NCBI GenBank assembly: GCA_030490835.1
Contig: CM059977.1
Coordinates: 35,733,676-35,797,675 of the forward strand
DNA from: Annona cherimola
Taxonomy: Eukaryota > Streptophyta > Magnoliopsida > Magnoliales > Annonaceae
Length of the DNA stretch: 64,000 nucleotides
Direction: 5' to 3'
Part shown: one piece after another, positions 1 through 12,397 of the stretch
How positions within the stretch are numbered: the stretch's first letter is position 1
Layout: the number at the start of each line of letters is the position of its first letter
Notes under the pieces: model-generated
The model's database searches: none
What the model was told of the DNA's origin: nothing
The model's input: the letters and a program-made list of their open reading frames with translations, nothing else
Translations under genes and position numbers: made by a program

Positions 1-480
1 AAAAAAGTTGATCACTTGACAAATGAAAAGAACACCTTGATAAAAGAGATGGAAAAACTTAAAAAAGAAAATGAATTGTTAAATGAATCACTTGCTAAGT
101 TCTCCAATCTAGGAGAAAGCGTCAAAATATTTTTGAATATGACCGCCCAAAATAACAAGAGAGAACTTGGGTATTCCACATTTGAGAAGGGAGAAAGTAG
201 CAAATCAAATGCTCTAAGGACTTATAAAGACCAAGCAAGACCCATCAATGCTAAACCAAAATTGAACAATGTTGCTTTGACCAAAAGACCAATTTGGGAG
301 CCTACTACTAAATGAATCCCCACTCTAAGACTTCCAGAAGCTTGTAATTTTTGCAATAAGATGGAGCACAAGATATATCAATGTAAAATGAGAAAATTAC
401 ATAACCTTGATGCAAAATTGGTTTGGGTGCTTAAGAGCATTGGATTTATGCCTTCAAAAGTAGATCAACGTAGATTCCAA
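1..480 (+). pseudogene. copia gag, C-terminal remnant with zinc knuckle
   Basis: A lysine/glutamate-rich coiled-coil-like stretch is open from before position 16 to a stop at 313-315. Reading on in the same frame reaches a CCHC knuckle (C-x2-C-x4-H-x4-C) at about 343-384. In it the usual Gly before His is Glu. The knuckle normally binds RNA during packaging. The stop separates it from the rest of gag, so the product would be truncated. Confidence 0.75.
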
Positions 481-589
481 TGGTTAACTAACCCAAATAA
501 ACCCATAAAATAGGTACCAAAAAGATAAGCTCCACTTGATTTTATTGTTACAGGTTTGTTTTAGAGCAAAGGTCAACAATATATAGTTT

Positions 590-1550
590 ATGGATAATGG
601 CTTCTCAAGACACATGACGGGAAAAAAAGGATTGTTCCATAGAATGAAACCATATAGGGAAGGAACGGTTGCTTTTGGGAACAGTGAAAAAGGTATAATC
701 AAAGGTAAAGAAAATGTTTATAGAATTTCAAATGCATGTGTTGAGGATATACTATTTGTTGAAGGACTCAAACACAACTTAATGAGTATTAGTCAATTAT
801 GTGATAAAGGTTATAAAGTTATATTTGAATCTTCTATATGCAATGTATTTGATGATGATCACATAGTTTTTAGTAACAAAAGACATAGAAATGTATATTT
901 AGTTTGCTTAGATGAACTTGATAGAAAATGTCTAATAACCATAGAAAATTATCCATGGATATGGCATAAGAGGCTTGGGTATGTCAATATGTCAAATATC
1001 AAAATCTTGTGGAAAAAGAGTCTAGTAAAAGCGTTACCAAAACTCAAGTATGACAAGGATAACATTTGTAAGACTTGTTAATTATCCAAGCAACCTAAGA
1101 TGCCATTTTCCACAAAAAAGAAAATTTTAACGACTAGGCCACTTGAATTATTGCATATAAATCTTTATGGGTCATCAAACGTTTTAATCCTTAGTGGAAA
1201 AAAATATGTGTTTATAATTGTTGATGATTTTTTAAGATTCACATGGATAATACTCTTAGCTAGAAAAGATGAAGCATTTTCTGTGTTTGTCACATTTTCA
1301 AATTTAGTGCAAAATGAAAAACAAAATACAATTATTTTCATAAGAAGTGATCATGGTGGTGAATTTAAAAATAACGATTTATTGAGTTTTGCAATGACAA
1401 AGGAATTCACCATACATTCTCTGCACCAAGAACCCCCCCAACAAAATGGGGTTGTTGAAAGAAAAAATAGGACAATATAAGAAATTGCTAGATCTATGCT
1501 AAATAAGAGTAAATTGTCCAAAAGATTTTGGGGTGAAGCTATAAGTACAG
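590..1550 (+). pseudogene. copia protease end and integrase remnant
   Basis: The segment begins with a protease-like motif in which the catalytic D-S/T-G reads D-N-G, followed by the copia S-R-H-M-T-G signature. A GAG-pre-integrase region (W-H-x-R-L-G, then C-K-T-C) ends at a stop at 1078-1080. The integrase core follows at 1100-1550. Its D,D,E residues are visible as V-D-D-F, R-S-D-H-G-G-E-F and V-V-E-R-K-N-R. A stop at 1478-1480 interrupts the frame just after the catalytic Glu. The fold is recognisable but the reading frame is broken. Confidence 0.85.
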
Positions 1551-1551
1551 C

Positions 1552-2121
1552 TTGTCATATATTAAACCAGTTACCATTAGAGCAATTTTGAAAAAAATCT
1601 CATATGAACTTTGGAAATGTAGAAAACCAAATATATCATATTTTCATGATTTTGGTTGTACATGCTATGTATTAAACAATGGAAAAATTGACTTGGGTAA
1701 ATTAGATGCCAAACGTGATGAAGCAATTTTTCTTGGTTATTCATCAAATAGTAAAGTATATAGAGTCTTCAACAAGAAAAATCAAATAATAGAAGAATCA
1801 ATACATGTTGTTTTTGATGAATTTAACCAAACTTTGAGAAAGGAGGATAAATTAAGTGATGCAGATGAGACATCAAAGAATCCAAAAGCGGAACTATAAG
1901 AACAACAAGAAGAAGTCGAGGCAAAATAAGAAAATTCTATGGATGAGAGAGTAAATGAAGGTAATAATTTTTACAAACCTCTAACTAATTTAAAATTCAA
2001 AAATGACCATCCAATTGAGCAAGTCATTGGTAATATCTATGAAGGAGTAAAAATTAGAAGATCAAGACACAATATCTGTGGAGAATTCGCTTTTGTGTCA
2101 AAAATTGAACAACAATTATAG
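1552..2121 (+). pseudogene. copia integrase C-terminal / linker remnant
   Basis: The frame continues the integrase C-terminal region (G-C-x-C-Y-V and a F-L-G-Y-S-S block typical of copia). An acidic linker then leads into reverse transcriptase. Stops at 1897-1899 and 1927-1929 break it. Confidence 0.65.
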
Positions 2122-2129
2122 ATCAAGCT

Positions 2130-2750
2130 CTTAGTGATGAATATTTGATTACCGCAACGCAAGAATAGGTAAATCAATTTGAAAGAAACAATGTATGACA
2201 CCTTGTTCCTAGACCCAAGGACTGCACAGTTATTGATACCAAATGGGTATTTAGGAACAAACTAGATGAAAGTGGACTTATGGTGAGAAATAAAATCAGA
2301 TTAGTAGCCAAAGATTATTCTCAATAAGAGGGAATAGATTTTGAAGAATCATATGCACTTGTGGCTAGATTAGAAGCGGTACGTATCCTACTAGCATTTG
2401 CTTCTAACGTGGATTTTAAGTTGTTTCAAATGGATGTGAAAAGTATATTTTTGAATAGATACTTGAATGAGAAAATTTTTGTTGAATAACCTCCGGATTT
2501 TGAAGAAAATGATCAATCAAAATATATTTACAAATTAACCAAAGCTTTATATGGACTAAAACAAACTTCACGAGCTTGGTATGAAAGGTTAAACAAAATT
2601 TTGATTGATCATAAATTTCAAAGAGAAAGGTTGATACAACCTTGTTTATCAAGTATAAGAATAAAAATATTTTAATTATTCAAATTTATGTAAATGATAT
2701 AATTTTGGTGCTACTAATGAAATCTGTGCTAAGAATTTTTTGTAATTATG
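2130..2750 (+). pseudogene. copia reverse transcriptase remnant
   Basis: Conserved RT blocks are readable across several stops: W-V-F-R-N-K-L, R-L-V-A-K, F-Q-M-D-V-K-S and A-L-Y-G-L-K-Q. The catalytic Y-V-D-D motif is present at 2687-2698 as Y-V-N-D, so one metal-binding Asp is lost. This copy is therefore dead both by stops and by an active-site change. Confidence 0.82.
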
Positions 2751-3606
2751 CAGAGTGAATTTGAAATGAGCATGATAGGAGAATTGAACTTCTTCCTTGA
2801 ACTGCAAATTAAGCAACAAGTAGAAGGGATATTCATAAATCAGTCCAAGTATGTCAAGAAGATGTTAAAGAAGTTCGAAATGCAGAATAGCAAAGGCACA
2901 AACACACGAATGAGTTCAACCATCAAGATCGACAAGGATGAGAAGGGTAAAATTGTCGAACAAAGATTATATAGAAGCATGATAGAGTCTTTACTATATT
3001 TAACTGCTTCTAGACCAAATATTTTATTCAGTGTTTACATGTGTTCTAGATTTCAATCATGTCCTAAAGAATCACATTTAATCGCAGTAAAAAGAATTTT
3101 CAGATATTTGATAAATACCACTAATTTAGGACTATGGTATCCAAAGAAGTCAACTTTTGATCTAATCGGCTATTCGGATGCAGATTTTGCTAGTTACAAA
3201 GTAGATAAAAAAAAGCACTAGTGGAACATGTCAATTTCTTGAAAATATGCTGGTTTCATAGTTTTCAAGAAGACAGACTAGTGTTGCTCTATCTAATGCG
3301 GAAGCCGAGTATATAGCCGCCGGGAACTGTTATGCCCAATTACTTTGGATGAAACAACAACTTAGAGATTATGGTATTGATTATCATGATATTCCAATCA
3401 GTTTGACTAAAAATCCTGTGTTACATTCTAGAACAAAGTATATATATGTAAGACACCACTTTATTCATGAGCATGTTGAAAATCATAACATTTGTTTGGA
3501 ATATGTTAAAACTGAGGACCAAATTGCAAGTATCTTTACCAAACCATTAGCAAAAGAGCCATTTTATAAAATTAGGAATGATACGAGTATGATCGAATTG
3601 GATTAA
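2748..3606 (+). pseudogene. copia RT thumb and RNase H remnant
   Basis: The reading frame at 2748-3221 gives the RT C-terminal part (block R-P-N-I-L-F-S-V) and the first RNase H motif G-Y-S-D-A-D-F-A. After a frame break near 3215 the second motif follows as S-N-A-E-A-E-Y-I-A-A at about 3293-3325. The frame at 3349-3606 completes the RNase H tail, including the copia signature T-K-P-L-A. RNase H degrades the RNA of the RNA:DNA hybrid during reverse transcription. Confidence 0.85.
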
Positions 3607-4000
3607 AAGCATAATATGATAGGGAGAGCATGCTAGAAAAACCAAGTATGGAGAGCCAAGTCGACCTCCATCAGCCAAAGTCAACTCCACAAAATCTAAG
3701 TCAACCTCGAAAGGGGCGAAGTCGACTTCAGTTAGGGCAAGTTGACTCCGGCGCGCGCTGCTTGGGCTTGCTTGGGCTTCCCGCACAACTTCTCTTCTTC
3801 TTCTTCCTTCTTTTCTTCTTCTTCATTTCTTTCTCCTTCCTGGCACTGTTTCTTCCCATTCCGACACTTTTTCTCCCTACTTGTCTCTCTCTCTCTCTGA
3901 ACTTGTTTCTCTCTCTCTCTCTGAACTCGCCTCTCTCTCTCTCTCTTGTTCACTGTCCAACGACTGTCCGCCATTTCATCATCTGCCGGTAGCCATCACC
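3607..4000 (+). repeat. pyrimidine-rich spacer with (CT)n and AGTCGAC motifs
   Basis: After pol ends at 3606, positions 3655-3745 carry several AGTCGAC or AGTCAAC motifs like those in the LTR. They are followed by TTC-rich and (CT)n tracts (about 3785-4075). The Leu/Ser-rich reading frames here are products of the simple repeat, not proteins. Confidence 0.7.
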
Positions 4001-4167
4001 ATCTGCAGCTCTCTCTCTCCATATTCCTTTCTTTCCAGCTCTATCACTCGTCTCTCTCTTCTCTTCTGATTTTCTCTCTCAATCCCCAAGCTCACAGATT
4101 ATCTTCATACTACCCATTCTCAAAACTTCCATTAACAAAACCATTCCCATTAAAAGCCCATCTCAAA

Positions 4168-5590
4168 TCAATCACATGGCACCCAAAGCTGTTGCAAAAC
4201 CTTCAAAATTGCCCGTATCCAGATAATCGAGATCCAATACATGCGACAGGATACCCTGCCGACAACGAACTCCATCCAAACGGGTCCGAGAGGAAGCCTC
4301 CGCATCAGCGGGACGCTTTGTGCATTTTCGCAAGGCCAACCCCTCCTCGTCGACGCCCCGACAGGATAACTCTGATTCCGAGTCGAGCAGTGAGACACTT
4401 TCAACTGCGGATAGACAGGGCACTCCAACTCATAAAGCACAAGTCCTCAAAATACCGACAACCTACTTCAGAACAAAACGACAGCGTAGTAGGTTTTACA
4501 GGCACTTCTACAAGCACAAGATATTCGTGCCCAAGATTATAGATTTTAAATTCCTACACAATTATGAGTTTGGTATAGAGGAGCTACTAGACTTTCAATG
4601 ATAGTTAGGGTATTGAAAGCCAATGACAGGGTATACCTTGATCTGACCCGCATATTCTACTACTTATGGGATCAGGAGTATTACATTACATTTGTCAAAG
4701 GAAAGGAATTAAACTTAGGCATTGGAAATGGAACTTATAAGGAAAATGCAATCCGTAGAATTGCGCACATTTTGGATGTTCCTGAAGAAGATGAGCCAAT
4801 TTCTGAGGGGTTATCACTTACCCAAATATACAATCAGTTGACTAAGAGTAGCAAGTATCACCCAAGAATCAAATTCCTTCATTATATGGATTTGTCTCCT
4901 GGGCTAAGGGTTCTTAGACTGCTGATTGCCCATTACTTCTATCCTAAAGGAGGAGGCAGGAACCAACTAAACCCACAAGAAGTAGAAATTTTGGGGAAAG
5001 TGGAAAACAGAGTCGAAGTTAGCTTGCCTGCGCTGTTGTTGGAGGCTTTGGCCTCAAAGAAGGATAATCCACGAGGGTGATATCATATGGAACTTGGATC
5101 ATGAGGATAATACATTGCCTTGGTGTTGATCTTGATGGAGAGCCGTTTGAAGTCCTCAAGCCAACCAATGCGATAAACAAGGCACTTTTGCAATGGATGA
5201 AAATCAATGCGGAGGACTTTCGAGCTAAAAGAATTCCAGAAAGAATGGGACAGGAAGTGGGAGGTGCATATCCTGAGGGGGAGCAACCCCCTTCGTCTCC
5301 TCAACCACAGGCAGCCCCGTCTCCACCTCAGGCTACACCTGCGGAGCCTGCATCGCCCCAATCCCATGGGTCATGATCTCCCCAAGGTTCGCAAATTCCA
5401 AATCTGCGTCCACACCCGCCTACTTGGGACACCTCAGCTAATGCTATTCAGGAGCATTTGGAGCAGATGGATGACAGGCTTACCTCCCAGATGGTCGGGA
5501 TCCTTACTGTGATCATGGATATGCACTCTCGGAAGGATCGCATGGATCAAGAGCTATGGGCTATAAAGTCTCGGCTTGCGTCATGAAGCA
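4168..5590 (+). pseudogene. extra post-pol frame (env-position ORF) of the copia element
   Basis: Between pol and the 3' LTR lie frames that together suggest one decayed protein. 4320-4601 has a Ser/Thr-rich start, then a basic aromatic block. A stop at 4599-4601 overlaps the ATG at 4598. 4598-5080 gives 160 residues, with the globular part rich in Leu and aromatic residues. 5077-5376 ends in a Pro/Ala/Gln-rich tail. A further block up to 5586 looks coiled-coil-like. The overall type resembles the plant transposon-protein domain found with retroelements, and some SIRE-like copia elements carry an env-like ORF at this position. I see no clear signal peptide or membrane segment, so an envelope role is not shown. 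Confidence 0.55.
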
Positions 5591-6137
5591 ATCGTGTTCG
5601 GCCCATGCTTGATCTAGATCCTTTTGTCAGTGAGCCTGTGCGGGCTGCACCCACAACTCAGCCCTTATCATATTTGTACTTATCTGCCCACATCAGGCCT
5701 ACCCCACCTACTCAGCGATCATCTTATCCCATATCTGCCTTCCAATTCACTATATCTCATTTTTCTTATCTCCTTTTTGATTTATTGACAAAAAGGGAGC
5801 AAGAATTCTGAGTTTTTAGAGTTTTTAAGATAGTTTATCTTCATTGGGATGGATAGTTTGTACATATAGGTCATTTTGCACTTCTTTGCTTTGCATTGTA
5901 TCAAATGTGTGGTTATATATGAAATTATTATGTTTTTGGATGAATTGAAATGGTTGACCTATGTTCTATATGATATATGTATGCAAATTGTTGGAAATGA
6001 TATGCGTATGATGATTTCATTAACTCTGAAAAGAAATGCAAATGATTAATGTATGCTCTAAAGTACCAAAACAAGGATCAAAAGGTTAATGTACTAAGTA
6101 AATGAAACGTATAACTCAAATTGATTTTGTCAATCAT

Positions 6138-6152
6138 CAAAAAAGGAGAGAT
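6138..6152 (+). other. polypurine tract (plus-strand primer site)
   Basis: An A/G run (AAAAAAGGAGAGAT) sits directly before the TGTTGG start of the 3' LTR, the expected position for plus-strand DNA priming. Confidence 0.8.
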
Positions 6153-6299
6153 TGTTGGAATTAATGGCAAATTAAGCACAATTTGTGTTTTGATGACTAA
6201 CGACTTAATTTGAGAATATTTTGGGTACTAATAAGACTTGTTGAAATTGTTTAAAGGTTAGAAAATTGAATCTTAGCACCTGACAGACCAAGTCAAAAA

Positions 6300-7225
6300 G
6301 CCAAGTCGACTTAGTCATCGACTTGAGTGAAGTCGATACCCAAGTCGACCTCAGTATCGACTTGGAAAGAACAAATCCTTCCGGCATTGAATTTTGGATT
6401 CAAGACAGATGAAGTCGTAAGGTCAAGTCGACTCCATATGCGACTTGGGTGAAGTCGCAGACCCAAGTCGACTCCACTATCGACTTCAAGTACTCAAACC
6501 TTCCAATGTTGAAAATGGGACCCAAGACAGGTGAAGTCGCAAATCCAGGTCGACTCCCGCTGCGATTTGGGTGAAGTCGCAGACCCAAGTCAACTCCATC
6601 ATCGACTTCAGATGCTTAAAACTTTCAGCGTTGAAATTCGAATCCAAATTGGTGAATTCGCACTCGAAGTCGACTTCATGTGTGACTTGATTTAAGTCGC
6701 ATCCCCAGGTCGACTCCACATGCGACTTGAAGTGAAGTTGGAACCCACGTCGACCCGGATATTCAACTTGAGTCAGAGTGAAGAAATATTCAGTCTGAAC
6801 ATGCATATGTGCCAAAATTAATCTTTCAAGACCTTATATTTCTCAAGGAATAATTATTGGACTATATCTATGAACTTCAAGACCAAATTATTCCATGTTC
6901 AAGACATAAGAACAAGTCTCCAAGAAAAGAAGATCATGTTGTGCTTCTAAATCAAGAAATCAGTGGAAGAATAAATAATATGAAGGATAGCAAGTAATCA
7001 AGATCACTTTCAAGAAATTCAAGCTCTAACAAGTGCACACAGAAAGTGAAGTCGCACCCGAAATCGACTTCACTTGCGATTTTGGTCAAGTCTAGGACCA
7101 AGTCGACCTGAAGTGGAACTTGAAGTATTTTTTAGGAACCGAAGTTGCACCCCAAGTCGACTTTAATATGCGACTTACGTGAAGCCACACCCGAAGTCGA
7201 CTTCATCTACGACTTGGGTAGCAAC
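6300..7225 (+). repeat. array of AGTCGAC / GCGACTT motifs in the LTR
   Basis: From 6300 to 6780 and again from 7045 to 7225 the LTR repeats a pattern of GTGAAGTCGCA, then CCCAAGTCGACTCC, then CGACTTGG at roughly 110-120 bp spacing with degenerate copies between. AAGTCGACTT is a perfect palindrome and neighbouring half-sites can pair, so the block can form several hairpins. Its position upstream of the TATA box suggests U3 regulatory repeats, which is an inference. Confidence 0.75.
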
Positions 7226-7299
7226 GGTAAGAAAAATTCGAATGTTGGCGTATTAAATGCGAGCCACCTACCTCCAAACGTTCAAATTTACTCCACCAT

Positions 7300-7307
7300 T
7301 ATAAATA
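7300..7307 (+). promoter_or_regulatory. TATA box of the copia LTR
   Basis: TATAAATA lies about 650 bp before the LTR end, downstream of the motif array, as expected for the U3/R promoter. Confidence 0.6.
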
Positions 7308-7952
7308 TGCATTCAAGTGAATGTGCTAAAGGTTAGAGAAAGAATTAACTGAGATTCAACTACCATCCTCTCCAAGCATTAAGTGATCAACACAAGTTTC
7401 TAGGGAAGAACTACGCCTCAACTTGCTGCATACTTTAAAGTTGATCAAATCATCTCTTTTATAAGTTTTTTCATGAGCTGAAACCTGCCTACACAATCTA
7501 TGAAGTGTAGATTTCTTTATTTGATTCATTACTTGTATCTGATACTTGGTCTAATATTGGTGTTTTGAACCAAGTGAAAGCAAAGTAGCATTGTGACTTG
7601 AGTGGGACTCGTCACCTACTTGTGCTATGATTTGTACACGCTCCTTATAGTTGGAATCTAGAAGAGAGTTGTTACTCTAGTTGTATTTGAGAATACATAG
7701 TGGAACCCAAGTTACAAACGGTGTGAACTTGGAAGAGTGGAGTAGGAGAAGTTGCCCGAACCATTATAAAATCTTTGACTACTGCTGTGATTTGTATTTT
7801 TAATTTTATTACTTTATTATTCTCCATATTATTCATTTGTTTTATTAAGGGGATTAAGTCAAACAGGAAAATTTTCTATTTAAGTAAAAAATTTTAAAAT
7901 ACCTAATTCACCCCTACCCTCTTGGGTAATATCCACAAACTCGGGACCAACA

Positions 7953-8285
7953 ATATCAACTCAGTATCAAAATCCAACCTAATCCAAATTCGATACACTT
8001 CCTAAGTTGTTAAAAAATTATGTTGGTTTTTGCATTAAGCATTTTAACAATAATTATTAAAAAAGTTCTTCCATGTAATCATAACTTTATTAAGCTATAA
8101 AATGTTTACTCTAAGAACCTAAATGTCATCTACATTTGTCCATAAAAAGTTTAATTTATTGCATTTATCTCAGCTTAATTTGTAAATAATTACAAATATA
8201 CTAACTCTTTAAAATTAATGTATATATACTATATAACTATGATATATATAAGTCTTACTTTTATTAAATTTGTTTAGATAATAAC
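7953..8285. other. AT-rich flank, no gene
   Basis: Unstructured AT-rich sequence between the copia LTR and the next element. No reading frame or RNA gene is seen. Confidence 0.6.
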
Positions 8286-10669
8286 TGTGAGGATCAGGTT
8301 TTTTTATTATAACTCTTCCCTGACCATAAGGTAATTTATGAATATGCTATTAAGAATTAATGATGTTAGCGTGGTATATAAAGTATATAGATATAACATC
8401 TAGGGGACAATAGTGAATGCATGTATGTATTATAATTTTGGCAAGTTAAGTTGTACAGAGCACCATTTCACAAGCATATTAGACATGAGTATAAGTTGTA
8501 CACTGACATATTTCTATAGGTACACCACCTAATTATGATATGATTTATTGGGTATTGATTTAGAGGTGTATGATTGATGCATCGTTCGGGGGTATCTTGA
8601 CAAGAACCTTATTAAAAGAAAGGCTTGTTTGGGTTAGGGTTTCATTTTCATACGTGACCTTTCTTGCCTTTTATTCTCCTCTTGTTTTTGCTTCTTCTCC
8701 TTCCCATTTTCCCTTTTTCCTAGCATTCGATCCTACCCTAAATCTTCAAAAAAAATTCTCTAAACTGCCCTGAAGATCACTGATTTACATCAAGAGATCT
8801 TGAAATCTAAGATATATGAGTTAGGGTTGCTGTTCTTACGCAATATCATAATTAAGGTAAGTAAATGTTCCTTTTTTCTCGAGTTAAGGATGGAATCTCT
8901 TCTTAAACTTATTAAACTGCTGGTGGCTACCGTCCAAGAAACTTCACAGTTAAAGCTTTTTAAGATTAAGACGAGCTAGGGTTAGATGGATTCATGAGAA
9001 ATCAAATATTGCTATGTCGGTTTGGTGAAATAGATCACATATTTGGAGTCTTTGCATCACTAGAATGTGATATACCTTGAGTGTGGTTAATTGATATGGA
9101 GAATTAGAGCTCCACCCTTTAATGCCCATCGAGTGTTCAATTGTGTGACAATTGATTTGCTAAATTAAAGTATATGTTTGTTAATTTTAATAATATTACC
9201 GTGGCGCCCCCGACCCGAGGTACCGAAGCCTTACTCTAAGATCATTTTTTATTGGTAAATGTGATACAAGATTGTTGCCCTATTCACGCAGCGGGATTTT
9301 TGTATACATTTCATTTAGCAAAATAATTTTTTTTGCTTTTCATTCCATTTGCTTCATCATTTTTCAAACAATATATACTTGTAACCAATTGCACATATTA
9401 TTCATAACATATCAACTTATTCCTTTACATTAAAGGTAATCTCGACCTGATCTTGTTATTTTCATACAATATATTTATAACCTAATAATTTCATGTCAAT
9501 ACTAAGTATCTATCTATTCTTAGCATACAAGCACTTATAATTAATCTTTTTCTTGTCTCAATCATATCATATCCCAATAGGGCATTTATAAAAATTTTCA
9601 ACATACAAAGGACTACAAACTTTTGAAAATTCTTCTTTCCATTTCTCGGCAAGAACATATTTTCCATCACTTGAATTTTTCTGCACTTGTTTATGGTTGG
9701 GAAAACAAAACATGAGTATGAAACTCAATAAGCAAGTATTTTTTTCATTTTTTTTATAAATGCATCTCTTTCTATTAGGTAAAAGACACTTATCAAGTAA
9801 TCAATTATCCATAGAAAAGAAACATTTCATGTAAACCTTTTCAATCCTAGTTTCTGGACATTTCATAAACCATGGATATGCAAATGTATTCTTTTCATTC
9901 AATAAACGACACTTATAAAGTGATCATCCACCCATAACATAATTCTTCATGTGAGGGTACGCTTTCCAGACGAATATCTTTTCATGATATGATCCTTTCC
10001 ATCCATGACGTTGGACCTTCCGACGTGGCAGCATCAAGGGCGAACGCTCAGTCCTGCTACTTCCTTGACTCGCCTACCTGATTTCGATTCTATGCATGAC
10101 TCTTATTCACCCCAGTATTATATACCTTATTCACATGGCAACCTGTCATTCTCATGTAGAGAAGTATTTATACAATCCTTTTGAATATCATTTCAATATA
10201 GCAACATTTAATTCAAGAAAATATCTGCAAGCGGTAATCAAATTATCTTGTGGAAACATAGAGATAGGATGTTAAAATAATAATTCAATCGAGATGAAGG
10301 AATGATCATCCCTAAACAATTTCAGAAACATTCAAGTAAAGCAGTTTACAATTCATTTCATTCTTTGAGAAGAAAACACATTTGTAAAAGTGTTGCTTGC
10401 TTACATGTGGCGATCCTATTGTGCCTTCTATATTTTCTTACCTTTCCATAAATAAGTGAAAATGATTTCCTTATACATTTACATGATGTCTTGTGCTTGC
10501 ATGCCTTGTCTTTTATCAATTCATATATACATATTATATGGCTTTCAATCCCCATATGGTTCATCACAAGTTAACTTTAAATACTTTCCTCTATTAATAC
10601 ATCACATCTTTTAACATCCATATATGTATATTCATATCTTTATAACCTTCATGGTTGATTAATCTTTCC

Positions 10670-11260
10670 ATTCAACACTAAGTCTAGGGTTTTCAATTTT
10701 TGCATTTATTCAAGTTGCTCATTCATATTCTATAGCAATTAACTTCTAGCAATTAACACTTACCCTTCTTAGTAACCATTAATATTTACCTTTCTTAATG
10801 GTTACATATATACATATTTATCCGTGTAAACTTTGTAAATATTCATTTATTCTATTAAATACCCAAGTTTAGGATATTCAATCACTTGACTTTTCAAGAG
10901 ACTTGCTTATGATTTATAGCAACTAATTTTTTAAAAAAAAATTACATCCATCTTTCTAGCAATCACATATATCCATTTGAACTTAGTGATTGTCATTCAT
11001 TTCATTTAATACCTCAGTATATGGTATTTGCTCTTTCACAATTATTCATGTCATTCAATACTTAAAACTTACGGTATTAAACTTTTATATTCATTTAAAG
11101 TGCTTGTTTATAACTTATAACAAGCTAATTTTACGTAAATCCTTTCTTTGAAACAACTATCTAAATTTCTTGAATTACGCAAGCATCCATTCTTATTTAA
11201 CTTCTATGGTATTTTATTTAATACCCAAACTTAGGGTATTAATCTTTTGCAATTCCTGAA
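10670..11260. repeat. degenerate internal repeats of the 4.2 kb LTR
   Basis: A motif close to TTTAATACCCAAGTTTAGG followed by a TATT-rich stretch recurs near 10676, 10852, 11009 and 11213, with roughly 160-200 bp spacing and heavy divergence. Confidence 0.45.
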
Positions 11261-12375
11261 AACCTTCATCCTTAATCTATTCTAAGGCTTATGAAATTAA
11301 AATTTCTAGAATTTAAACTTATTTTCCAAAATAACCCTAAACATACATACGTTGGTTTTAAATCCTTCTTAAAATTGCACTTTTAGCATACCCATATGCT
11401 AAATTATCAATTGACAATTCTTGTAGACATTTTAAGGGTTAGTATACACCCTTTTTCCATTTAAACTTCCATAATTTTCTGAAATTTTCTACCATTAACG
11501 AAACAGCCACGTAAGTGCATATTTTTACTAAGTTTTGCTTTCTTAATTGCACCACATGAAAAATTATCAAACAACTACTCTTGTGGTCTTGTTAAGTGCT
11601 TGTTCATAATCTTTAATAATATAAATTCAAAATTTCTGGAATTCATGTCCCTTATTCAAAACAACTCTATTTGAACTCATTTTTACTAAGTTCGTTTATA
11701 CATTGAACTTTAATAATATATACATGGAAAATCATCAACCCACAACTCTTCTGGTCATGTTAAGTGCTTGTTTGCATCCCATAATAACCTAAATTCTATC
11801 AAAAATTTTGGAATCATCATCCATTCTCAAAACAGCCACATATATGTGTATATTCATTAAGTTCCGTTTTCATACATGCATCTTAACTTAAGATACAAGC
11901 TAAACCCTTAATCGTTAACTTTAAATTCCTAAAATTCCACACATATCATCTGTTTTAATCATGGAATTAGCTTAAGTAAACAGAAATTTCATTCCTATAT
12001 AACATCCAGTTTGGATGTCCCACTTATATGGGTTTAAGTGCTTCATTCCAAGCACTTATGAGCATCAATACACATTATATGAAAGCTATACTTCCTTGAA
12101 CATTCATCGAGCATTCAAAGAGTTATTAAATCATGATTTAAACATTTATGAACCATCATAACATTAGATATCCATATCATGCCTGAAAATTTTTCCTTCT
12201 CATGCTATTGGACGTCACCCCCTTTTCATGTATGCATAAAATAAAATTTAATTCAATAAATCTTGATGATGTTAAGGGCATCTCATACCTGAAATTTAGA
12301 AGAAAAATACCTTCTTTGGTTGCTGTTTGGGCATCCCATTTAGCTGCCCTTCTTCTCCTTTTTTTCTAAGTTATC

Positions 12376-12397
12376 TCTCTCTCTCTCTCTCTCAAGC
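12376..12397. repeat. (CT)n microsatellite
   Basis: About 11 uninterrupted CT units inside the 4.2 kb LTR. Confidence 0.9.

Larger units (their letters stand above)
1..7952 (+). mobile_element. Ty1/copia LTR retrotransposon, 3' part (5' end outside window)
   Basis: Remnants appear in the fixed copia order: gag with zinc knuckle, protease, integrase, reverse transcriptase, RNase H, an extra frame, a polypurine tract and the 3' LTR. Integrase lying before reverse transcriptase identifies copia rather than gypsy. The long LTR and the post-pol frame resemble the SIRE/Maximus lineage, which is an inference. Many in-frame stops and frame changes show that this copy cannot encode a working polyprotein. 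The 5' LTR and most of gag lie left of the window, so LTR divergence (insertion age) cannot be judged here. Confidence 0.92.
6153..7952 (+). repeat. 3' LTR of the copia element (1800 bp)
   Basis: The unit starts TGTTGG just after the polypurine tract and ends CCAACA, a perfect 6-bp terminal inverted repeat with the canonical TG...CA ends. The following 5 bases (ATATC) are the candidate target-site duplication, but the partner lies outside the window. The LTR contains dense AGTCGAC-type motifs and a TATA box. Confidence 0.88.

Noticed and set aside
3881..4069. Ser/Leu-rich open frames
   Set aside because: They are translations of CT repeats, in several frames and on both strands.
8570..8773. 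67-codon frame with a hydrophobic middle
   Set aside because: No conserved motif. The region lies in a probable LTR and resembles a transcript leader rather than a gene.
10700..11300. CRISPR-like array
   Set aside because: The repeats are strongly diverged with irregular spacing, and this is plant nuclear DNA.
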